This document shows, piece by piece, positions 33,204-38,140 of a stretch of 42,444 nucleotides of DNA. The position numbers and the translations under genes are program-made. Position 1 is the first letter of the stretch. Each line of letters starts with the position of its first letter. The notes beneath the pieces were generated by a model that did not search any database, was not told the DNA's origin, and saw only the letters and a list, made by a program, of their open reading frames with translations. Origin of the DNA: a virus; the IMG/VR virus record IMGVR_UViG_3300015265_000009, positions 1 through 42,444 of that record; one strand, 5' to 3'.

Positions 33204-33539
33204 ATGGCTAAAACACGAATGGCGCCCGCTGAACGCAAGGAACAACTCCTGCGCGTGGCGATCACCCTGGCCGAGAAACACGGCTATAACAAGATCAACC
33301 GGCTAATGATCGTCGATGCGATGGACGGCGATATCACCGATGGTCTGGTTAGCCGCTATTTCGGCCAGCGCCATTCGTTGCGCCAAGCCGTACTGTTCGC
33401 GGGGATTCAACGGGAGAACCTGACCATCTTGGCGCAGGGCCTTGCATTGGGTGATGTTCACGCTCGCAAGGCCCCAGCCGAGTTGCGCAAAGCAGCTGCC
33501 GGTGTGGTCGATGCATGGCGTGAAGCGCTATCGATTTGA
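33204..33539 (+). CDS. Short TetR-like DNA-binding protein
   Basis: A 111-aa protein. The first 60 residues look like a TetR N-terminal domain: R-K-E-Q-L-L-R-V-A-I-T-L-A-E-K-H-G-Y, then D-G-L-V-S-R-Y-F-G as the recognition helix. A normal TetR has about 190-210 residues, so the ligand domain is mostly lacking. It lies between a degenerate operator and a strong one and is the best candidate for the protein that binds the repeated 17-bp sites; other small early proteins remain possible. The stop overlaps the -35 of the next promoter. Confidence 0.72.
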   Translation: MAKTRMAPAERKEQLLRVAITLAEKHGYNKINRLMIVDAMDGDITDGLVSRYFGQRHSLRQAVLFAGIQRENLTILAQGLALGDVHARKAPAELRKAAAGVVDAWREALSI

Positions 33540-33564
33540 CAAATCATAATTAACGATCTATACC
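33536..33564 (+). promoter_or_regulatory. Promoter with operator as its spacer
   Basis: A consensus TTGACA (33536-33541), a 17-nt spacer that is exactly the operator variant AATCATAATTAACGATC (33542-33558) and TATACC (33559-33564). A repressor bound there would block RNA polymerase. It drives the 33646 gene; the -35 lies in the TetR-like stop codon. Confidence 0.75.
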
Positions 33565-33645
33565 TATAAGTGCCGCACAGACACGATAACGACGGCGCAG
33601 TATGGGCAAGGATGCTACCCAACCTAATCAATTGAGGTAGCTGAA

Positions 33646-34176
33646 ATGGACACTTTTGCAGCAGTATTTGTTGATCTTGCAAGCGCATTCGAAGTGGTCG
33701 AGACCGTCGCCGGCCGATTCTTTGGAGTGATGCGCGATAACGACATCAACACCCTGGATGAACTGAACGAGCAGGTAACCGCAGCCTACGTGGCCAACGG
33801 TTGGAGCCAGACCAAAGGGCGACCTAAGGCCGGCGCAACCGAAAAGCCCGCACCCGACATCGTTCAAACCTACGTATCAATCGCACGGCGCGGCCTGGAT
33901 CTTGGGCTTGATGTGAAGTCGTTCGAAACCATGTACCAGTTGCGCAAAGCCATTGCCGAGACACCGACCAGCCATGCGAGTGGGCCTGAACGCTTGCCCG
34001 AGCTGAAAGGTATCTCGATAGCCGACCCGAACAAGCTGACCGGCAGTTTTTGCCACGATGTCGCGGTGTTTACTCGGGTGCTGCCGGAAGACAAGCGGCT
34101 TGAAATGGAAGACCGGGTGCGCAAGGTCATGAAGCGTTACGAACGGTATGTGTACAAAGCGCTATCGGCCGAATAG
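33646..34176 (+). CDS. Early protein of unknown function, operator-controlled
   Basis: A 176-aa protein, helical, charged, with an N-terminal F-V-D-L-A-S-A-F-E-V-V-E and a C-terminal Arg/Lys/Glu-rich helix (D-R-V-R-K-V-M-K-R-Y-E-R-Y). A flexible linker S-Q-T-K-G-R-P-K-A-G-A lies at about 55-65. It is a single-gene unit between the operator promoter at 33536 and the terminator at 34197, suggesting tight and high control. No family recognised; a DNA-binding role is possible from the basic C-terminus. Confidence 0.65.
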   Translation: MDTFAAVFVDLASAFEVVETVAGRFFGVMRDNDINTLDELNEQVTAAYVANGWSQTKGRPKAGATEKPAPDIVQTYVSIARRGLDLGLDVKSFETMYQLRKAIAETPTSHASGPERLPELKGISIADPNKLTGSFCHDVAVFTRVLPEDKRLEMEDRVRKVMKRYERYVYKALSAE

Positions 34177-34196
34177 GTTGACCGATCCACCATTAA

Positions 34197-34223
34197 GGGC
34201 CGCCTAATTAGCGGCCCTTTTTA
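34197..34223 (+). terminator. Rho-independent terminator
   Basis: A perfect 7-bp stem GGGCCGC/GCGGCCC with a CTAATTA loop and TTTTTATTT. It closes the 33646 gene and directly precedes the next operator-promoter. Confidence 0.9.
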
Positions 34224-34229
34224 TTTCTG

Positions 34230-34259
34230 TTGCACGAATCGTTAATTATGATTTATAGT
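34230..34259 (+). promoter_or_regulatory. Promoter with 17-bp operator (rightward cassette)
   Basis: TTGCAC (34230-34235), 18 nt and TATAGT (34254-34259). The spacer contains AATCGTTAATTATGATT (34237-34253), the operator in the opposite orientation to the 33542 site. It drives the cassette gene 34294. Confidence 0.75.
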
Positions 34260-34293
34260 GAATCCATCGAAACGAACAACGGAGCAAGACGAG

Positions 34294-34473
34294 ATGAACA
34301 AGCTCAAAGTTGAAATGGACGCCTACGCTGACGGCAGCATGGCTTACAACGACGGCAAGACGGCGCACGACAACCCGCATGCACCGGAAAGCGTTCAAGG
34401 CGCGGCATGGCTTAACGGTTGGTCGGATGCTTTCGACTTCGACAACTCGGTCCCGTCTGAATTTGAACTCTAA
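34294..34473 (+). CDS. RMF/CrpP-like small protein (copy 3)
   Basis: A 59-aa product. Its pattern A-Y-A-D-G-S-M-A-Y-N-D-G, N-P-H, A-A-W-L-N-G-W-S-D-A-F matches ribosome modulation factor-like proteins most clearly of the three copies. ATG 34294 is preferred over the upstream GTG at 34258, because GGAGCAAGACGA lies just before it as in the leftward cassette. Downstream there is a hairpin, then the 40-aa gene. Confidence 0.75.
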   Translation: MNKLKVEMDAYADGSMAYNDGKTAHDNPHAPESVQGAAWLNGWSDAFDFDNSVPSEFEL

Positions 34474-34535
34474 CCAACCCCGCCCACCTCAAGCCCCTTA
34501 ATTGGGGCCTTGCCAGCACCAACAACAAAGGAATG
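34471..34535 (+). repeat. Dispersed repeat, stop-to-start intergenic block (copy 2)
   Basis: Identical over the first 31 nt to the block at 22691-22759 on the other strand, then similar up to GGAATG. With the 21-nt leader repeat at 34272-34292 (identical to 22914-22934) and the operator, it gives a duplicated cassette around unlike genes. Confidence 0.85.
34491..34511 (+). terminator. Hairpin, weak terminator or mRNA structure
   Basis: AAGCCCC pairs with GGGGCCTT (one bulge) around a TTAATT loop, with no proper T-run. Same element as at 22720. It may act as a stability or attenuation hairpin between the cassette gene and 34543. Confidence 0.5.
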
Positions 34536-34542
34536 ACCCACC

Positions 34543-34665
34543 ATGAAAACCATTGATTTCTCCATCGGCTACCTGCGTCCAATGGACCCGTGGTTTGTCG
34601 TTGTGCAGTTCTACCTGTACGGCGAAGACTTCAACACCCCGTATTGCCCAGTTGAGTTCCGGTGA
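34543..34665 (+). CDS. Small protein of 40 aa
   Basis: A 40-aa ORF beginning M-K-T-I-D-F-S-I-G-Y-L-R-P and ending N-T-P-Y-C-P-V-E-F-R. AAAGGA is about 10 nt upstream and its stop overlaps the next ATG (TGATG), so it looks translated. It is aromatic and beta-like. No family recognised. Confidence 0.6.
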   Translation: MKTIDFSIGYLRPMDPWFVVVQFYLYGEDFNTPYCPVEFR

Positions 34666-35084
34666 TGGGCTGCCGTAACTGCAATTTCACCGGCCGCGTT
34701 GCGCTGACCAACAATGACGGCCAGGTCTACGAGTATCGCAAATGCCCTGAATGCACGTGCAAGGCGTGCGATGGTGCGCAATTCGTATGGACCGATGCGC
34801 CAGACGGCCTACGTCTTCGTAAAGTTCCCTGCTATCTGTGCCGGCCGGATAGATTCGACGCGCACGTTCGGTTGTTCCGCAGGTTGGCGCGTGTTGACAT
34901 TAAATTACTGATAGATCCATGTTCCATATCCGTAACTGGGAATCACGTTACGGCCGAACGTGCGCTTGACCCACGGCTGGATCACAGTAAGGAGTTTTAC
35001 GAGTCCGTGTATCGTGGCTGCCTGAACCGTTTCGAACGCTTTGCCCGCTGGATAACCCATAACAAAAACGGGAGCAAACGCTAA
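34665..35084 (+). CDS. Zinc-ribbon protein
   Basis: A 139-aa protein whose first 65 residues carry C-R-N-C, C-P-E-C, C-K-A-C and C-Y-L-C pairs, spaced as two zinc-binding ribbons (DnaJ-like cysteine knuckles). The C-terminal half is helical and basic. Possibly nucleic-acid binding. TGATG overlap with the 40-aa gene. Confidence 0.72.
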   Translation: MGCRNCNFTGRVALTNNDGQVYEYRKCPECTCKACDGAQFVWTDAPDGLRLRKVPCYLCRPDRFDAHVRLFRRLARVDIKLLIDPCSISVTGNHVTAERALDPRLDHSKEFYESVYRGCLNRFERFARWITHNKNGSKR

Positions 35085-35255
35085 ATGTTCGCCATCGTAA
35101 CCGCAATACTGATCGCCACTGCACCGGGTGTTGAGCCCGACAACTTGGCCGCGTTCTTCACTGCTGACGGACCTGCGTTGTGCGCGGCTGTTGCCCAAGG
35201 TCTGAACAGCAGCAAACCCGAAACCCTGTACGTGTGTGAGGTATCGCATGAGTAA
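35085..35255 (+). CDS. Small secreted or membrane-anchored protein
   Basis: A 56-aa ORF starting one base after the previous stop, with GGAG about 10 nt upstream. The N-terminus M-F-A-I-V-T-A-I-L-I-A-T-A-P-G is hydrophobic, and two Cys (L-C-A-A, Y-V-C-E) could form a disulphide in the periplasm. Overlaps the CsrA-like gene by 8 nt. Function unknown. Confidence 0.62.
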   Translation: MFAIVTAILIATAPGVEPDNLAAFFTADGPALCAAVAQGLNSSKPETLYVCEVSHE

Positions 35256-35511
35256 TCTAATGTTGACGCGCAAGGCTGGCCAGCGCGTGCAGGTCGGTGC
35301 GGCTGACTGTGTGGTTGAAATACTGCGGGTTGGACCAGCCGAGGTAATCATCAAGGTTGGCGGTCAGCACGAAAAGCTGCGGCCAGGCAACAAATTAAAC
35401 GTGGTCGACCGTGCGCTGCTGACGGTCGTATCCATCGCTCGGGGCTACGTCAAGCTGGCATTCGAAGCCGACCGCAGCGTGACCATCATGCGTACGGAGC
35501 TGCTGTCATGA
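35248..35511 (+). CDS. CsrA-like RNA-binding protein
   Basis: An 87-aa protein. N-terminal M-L-T-R-K-A-G-Q-R-V-Q-V-G matches the first strands of CsrA (L-I-L-T-R-x-x-G-E-x-x-x-I-G), and the C-terminal A-R-G-Y-V-K-L-A-F-E-A-D-R-S-V-T-I-M-R-T-E matches the region around its RNA-contacting R-E-E (Arg82 here). About 25 extra residues lie between, containing a second V-E-I-L-R-V-G-P strand, so it is a longer, insert-bearing variant (CsrA is about 61 aa). GAGG lies upstream of ATG 35248. It may target host or phage mRNA leaders; not proven. Confidence 0.55.
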   Translation: MSNLMLTRKAGQRVQVGAADCVVEILRVGPAEVIIKVGGQHEKLRPGNKLNVVDRALLTVVSIARGYVKLAFEADRSVTIMRTELLS

Positions 35512-35723
35512 GTCGCGTGTGCGATTGCTGCCAAGGTCGTCTGCCCTGTACCTGTAAGATCACTGACGCGGACATGGCCCGTTACGCGCCGGACCCTTAC
35601 CGCAAGGCCGTAGCAACGATGGTGCGCACAGAGTCCCACCCTTTCGGCGATCGCGTGGTGTTTCACTTCAAAGACGGTTCAACCCTGGCGTTCAAAAAGA
35701 CCTATGAAATCGAACCAAGTTAA
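35508..35723 (+). CDS. Small Cys-rich protein, unknown
   Basis: A 71-aa protein starting M-S-R-V-C-D-C-C-Q-G-R-L-P-C-T-C (possible zinc or iron site) followed by a beta-like stretch V-V-F-H-F-K-D-G-S-T. ATGA overlap with the CsrA-like gene; the stop overlaps the next gene by 20 nt. Confidence 0.63.
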   Translation: MSRVCDCCQGRLPCTCKITDADMARYAPDPYRKAVATMVRTESHPFGDRVVFHFKDGSTLAFKKTYEIEPS

Positions 35724-36009
35724 GAAGGCCGAAAAGCTGGCAAAGGACAAGGCGAAGGGTGTGAAGAACATGACTTTGCCGGCCATGCCAGCCACTCAGG
35801 CGCACCTTGCGGCACTGCAAGCGCGCTACCACGTGGACGACTGGCGGGAGTTGGTCACGCTGCTGTTGAAGGCCGTCCACGATGGCGAGTTCCCCGACGT
35901 ATTGCCGGTGCCACGGCACGAATATAAACCTTCCGAAAAGGTGCTAAAGCGCTTAGTGCGCGCCGGTATCCTTCAGGCTGCTGAACAGGATGAAGATGAT
36001 GGCGAATAA
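35704..36009 (+). CDS. Small Lys-rich protein, unknown
   Basis: A 101-aa protein with a basic N-terminus (K-K-A-E-K-L-A-K-D-K-A-K-G) and a helical middle L-Q-A-R-Y-H-V-D-D-W-R-E-L-V-T-L-L-L, then an acidic tail. The middle recalls small helix-turn-helix or ribbon-helix DNA-binding proteins, but weakly. Confidence 0.6.
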   Translation: MKSNQVKKAEKLAKDKAKGVKNMTLPAMPATQAHLAALQARYHVDDWRELVTLLLKAVHDGEFPDVLPVPRHEYKPSEKVLKRLVRAGILQAAEQDEDDGE

Positions 36010-36412
36010 ATACGTGCACTGCACCGGCCATGTTGACGCATTGCCGGAATCGCGCATCAACCAGCGGCACACGGTCGTCTCTGACGACATCGAACTGACC
36101 TGCAAGGCGCTGCGAGCGTGCGGCTACCGTGTGCACCTGAAGGAGAAGAACGGCGCGCAATGGGTGATGGCGGCCAAGGGCATACAGGTCCGGTACGCGC
36201 ACTGGCACCCGCTGACCAACATCACCCAGGCCATGCAGTTGTTGATAGATGCGCCAGGGTGGATGCAAGTCACACTTGACCACCACAATGCGAAAGCGTT
36301 CGTCGTCGGTGAAACTAGCGTTCAGGTCGGCGATTTCATTCCACAGAACCTGATAAACGCACAGTGCCGGGCTATCGTAACCGCTTGCGCATCACTGGAA
36401 GTCGTGAGATAG
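35999..36412 (+). CDS. Early protein of unknown function
   Basis: A 137-aa protein, M-A-N-K-Y-V-H-C-T-G-H-V-D-A-L at the start, with a beta-like region Q-V-R-Y-A-H-W-H-P and H-H-N-A-K-A-F-V-V-G-E-T. ATG 35999 is used because AGGA is 8 nt before it; ATGs at 35990 and 35996 are also possible. It is the last gene before a terminator. Confidence 0.6.
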   Translation: MANKYVHCTGHVDALPESRINQRHTVVSDDIELTCKALRACGYRVHLKEKNGAQWVMAAKGIQVRYAHWHPLTNITQAMQLLIDAPGWMQVTLDHHNAKAFVVGETSVQVGDFIPQNLINAQCRAIVTACASLEVVR

Positions 36413-36445
36413 TTTGCGCGTACCTAAAAGGGGTTGGCGGTGCAT

Positions 36446-36467
36446 CCCGGCTTCGGCCGGGTTTCTT
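36446..36467 (+). terminator. Rho-independent terminator
   Basis: A 6-bp CCCGGC/GCCGGG stem with a TTCG tetraloop and TTTCTTT. It ends the early operon containing the CsrA-like gene. Confidence 0.85.
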
Positions 36468-36481
36468 TAGCCTAGAGTCCC

Positions 36482-36498
36482 GATCATAATTAACGATT
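36482..36498 (+). promoter_or_regulatory. 17-bp operator upstream of the next early unit
   Basis: GATCATAATTAACGATT, one mismatch from the consensus. CATAAT (36485-36490) could be a -10, but the matching -35 (TTTCTT) is poor. It lies 13 nt before the ATG of 36511 and could also control translation by masking the leader. Confidence 0.6.
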
Positions 36499-36510
36499 GT
36501 GAGGAATAAA

Positions 36511-36711
36511 ATGGACACTTTAGCCGAACGGGTTGCTGCTGCGATCCTGGCTTACAATAAGACCGTGTGCGTGATGTCGCCGAACACGGTCTACATGGGT
36601 CGCGCTGAATATTACGCCGCAGTGCGCGATAACCGCGAAGCCGGTCAGTTCATGGATCTGGCCATCGTCCGCGTCGAATTGAGCAACTACTTGCAGGTGG
36701 CACGGGTATGA
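36511..36711 (+). CDS. Small early protein, unknown
   Basis: A 66-aa protein starting M-D-T-L-A-E-R-V-A-A-A-I-L; GAGGAAT lies upstream. It is the first gene of the unit behind the 36482 operator. Helical N-terminus, then C-V-M-S-P-N-T-V-Y-M. No family recognised. Confidence 0.6.
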   Translation: MDTLAERVAAAILAYNKTVCVMSPNTVYMGRAEYYAAVRDNREAGQFMDLAIVRVELSNYLQVARV

Positions 36712-36935
36712 CCATTACAACTGAACAGGCCGATGCGTTGATCGCGCTGGCCGCTGCACTGGAAGCCTGCCACAAGCTCAACATGAACGTAGTTGGCCGC
36801 GAAGATAAGCAGGTGTCGTTGATGATCCACGGGCAACACCGTGTGATCACCCACACCCTGGACCACAAGGCAATCCGTGCAATGTCTGAAACTTGGATTG
36901 GGGCTAATCCAAACGCTTTGCGGTTAGTGAAATGA
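36708..36935 (+). CDS. Small early protein, unknown
   Basis: A 75-aa protein, coupled to the previous gene (ATGA). An N-terminal helix (A-D-A-L-I-A-L-A-A-A-L-E-A-C-H) is followed by a beta-like K-Q-V-S-L-M-I-H-G-Q-H-R-V. No family recognised. Confidence 0.6.
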   Translation: MTITTEQADALIALAAALEACHKLNMNVVGREDKQVSLMIHGQHRVITHTLDHKAIRAMSETWIGANPNALRLVK

Positions 36936-37153
36936 CCGTCAAGTTGGTTGGTACGGTACACACTGGGGCCGAAGTGTTGGTAGAAGGCGCCGTCTGCAAA
37001 GTGCGCTGTGCTTGTGGCCGTGAGTTCGCCAAGGCCCGTACGGGTGTCCTTCAAGTTCGGGCGAAAGGGTTCCATCTGCGTTGCTGGCAGTGCAAGTGCG
37101 CAGCACATAGCGAGACGGCAACTCGCCAAGCTGAGAAACGGAGCATGAACTAA
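36932..37153 (+). CDS. Small Cys-rich zinc-finger-like protein
   Basis: A 73-aa protein with C-K-V-R-C-A-C-G-R-E-F and C-W-Q-C-K-C, spaced like a small zinc ribbon. ATGA overlap upstream, TAATG downstream. Confidence 0.62.
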   Translation: MTVKLVGTVHTGAEVLVEGAVCKVRCACGREFAKARTGVLQVRAKGFHLRCWQCKCAAHSETATRQAEKRSMN

Positions 37154-37860
37154 TGAGCAGTAAAATTGAAGTAGATCGCGATGCGTTATTGGCCGCCGCG
37201 AACCAGCTAAGCAACTGGGGCAAGACAGTTATGGCCGCCCCGCTGTGGGAAGTCCTCGCCGCCCCTGTCGTCGAGCGCCAGCCTGACGCGTTTCGTTTCA
37301 AATGGGATTACGACCATGGTAATGGCTGGAGTCGTGGCGCGATCCGTTACGTTGAAACCATGGAAGAAGTCGAACACGAAGACAAATCGACTTGGCGAGA
37401 AATTACCGCGCTCTACACCGCCCCGCCCGAACTCGCCGAACTGCAAGCCCCAACGAATGGCGCGCTTATCAAGGATCTGACTGAGGTCATCGCCCAGCAG
37501 GCTGCTGAAATCGAGCGGCTGAAGGGTGGGCAGGGTGAGATCGCCGGATACGCATCGCCCACTTCGCGAGGATACGGTAGCTGGCTTTTCCCGACCGAAC
37601 AGAGCGCCAAGTCCCACATGCAAACCGCATTGAGCGGCGGCCCGATGAAGGCCGACATAATCCCGCTCTACACCTCGCCGCCCGCGCCGGTATCGGTGCT
37701 GCTGGATGAGCGTGAAGAGTTTGAGCGGAACTACCTCGCCGAAGCATTAGAGCGCGACGGTGATGAGTATGTCCGTATGGCGGTGCGGATGGCATGGGAA
37801 GGATGGCAAGCCCGCGCCTGCCTCGACAAGGTCAAGGAGCTGAATCAATGTGCACCATAG
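37153..37860 (+). CDS. Larger early protein, unknown
   Basis: A 235-aa protein. Features: F-K-W-D-Y-D-H-G-N-G-W-S-R-G in the first third, P-L-Y-T-S-P-P-A-P-V, a helix E-V-I-A-Q-Q-A-A-E-I-E-R-L, and W-E-G-W-Q-A-R-A near the end. Such mosaic proteins are frequent in pseudomonad phages and of unknown role. It overlaps the 17-aa ORF at its end. Confidence 0.6.
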   Translation: MSSKIEVDRDALLAAANQLSNWGKTVMAAPLWEVLAAPVVERQPDAFRFKWDYDHGNGWSRGAIRYVETMEEVEHEDKSTWREITALYTAPPELAELQAPTNGALIKDLTEVIAQQAAEIERLKGGQGEIAGYASPTSRGYGSWLFPTEQSAKSHMQTALSGGPMKADIIPLYTSPPAPVSVLLDEREEFERNYLAEALERDGDEYVRMAVRMAWEGWQARACLDKVKELNQCAP

Positions 37861-37901
37861 CGGCTTTGCTCGTACTGGCCTGGATGGGGTGGATCTGGTG
37901 A
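37848..37901 (+). CDS. Tiny 17-aa membrane-like peptide
   Basis: M-C-T-I-A-A-L-L-V-L-A-W-M-G-W-I-W with a strong AAGGAG about 8 nt upstream. One hydrophobic segment, so if made it would sit in the membrane. The stop overlaps the next GTG (GTGA). Alternatively it is a leader that couples translation of the next gene. Confidence 0.45.
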   Translation: MCTIAALLVLAWMGWIW

Positions 37902-38080
37902 AGATAATTTACGAAGCGTTCAGAATTGAAGACCGTTATACAGTAACAGCGCAACTTGGCCGCATCCGGTACTACACGTCGATCCCCTGCGTACAATGGC
38001 ACGGGTTCGACGCTCACCGCCGCCGTTACTGGCCCGGCCGCATTCAATACATGGCCCAAACGAATCTGACCCCGCCATAG
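37898..38080 (+). CDS. Small protein before the primase gene
   Basis: A 60-aa protein read from GTG 37898 (M-K-I-I-Y-E-A-F-R-I-E-D-R-Y). It is basic and aromatic (R-R-R-Y-W-P-G-R). The longer frame from 37850 is less likely because it starts inside the tiny ORF. Its last codons lie inside the terminator at 38069. Function unknown. Confidence 0.55.
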   Translation: MKIIYEAFRIEDRYTVTAQLGRIRYYTSIPCVQWHGFDAHRRRYWPGRIQYMAQTNLTPP

Positions 38081-38095
38081 TGCGGGGTTCTTATT
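38069..38095 (+). terminator. Rho-independent terminator
   Basis: ACCCCGC and GCGGGGT pair around a 6-nt loop and are followed by TTCTTATTT. It overlaps the end of the 37898 gene and separates it from the primase-helicase. A weak operator-like stretch (about 38119-38135, 10-11 of 17 matching) lies after it. Confidence 0.85.
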
Positions 38096-38140
38096 TATGA
38101 TCTACTAGACGGGCCAACGATCCTAATTACAGGTGCTTCA

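Noticed and set aside
34258-34473. GTG start 36 nt upstream of the RMF-like ATG
   Set aside because: It overlaps the -10 hexamer of the promoter; the conserved leader with GGAG sits right before ATG 34294.
38119-38135. Additional 17-bp operator before the primase gene
   Set aside because: Only about 10-11 of 17 positions match and no promoter hexamers flank it; too weak to list as a site.
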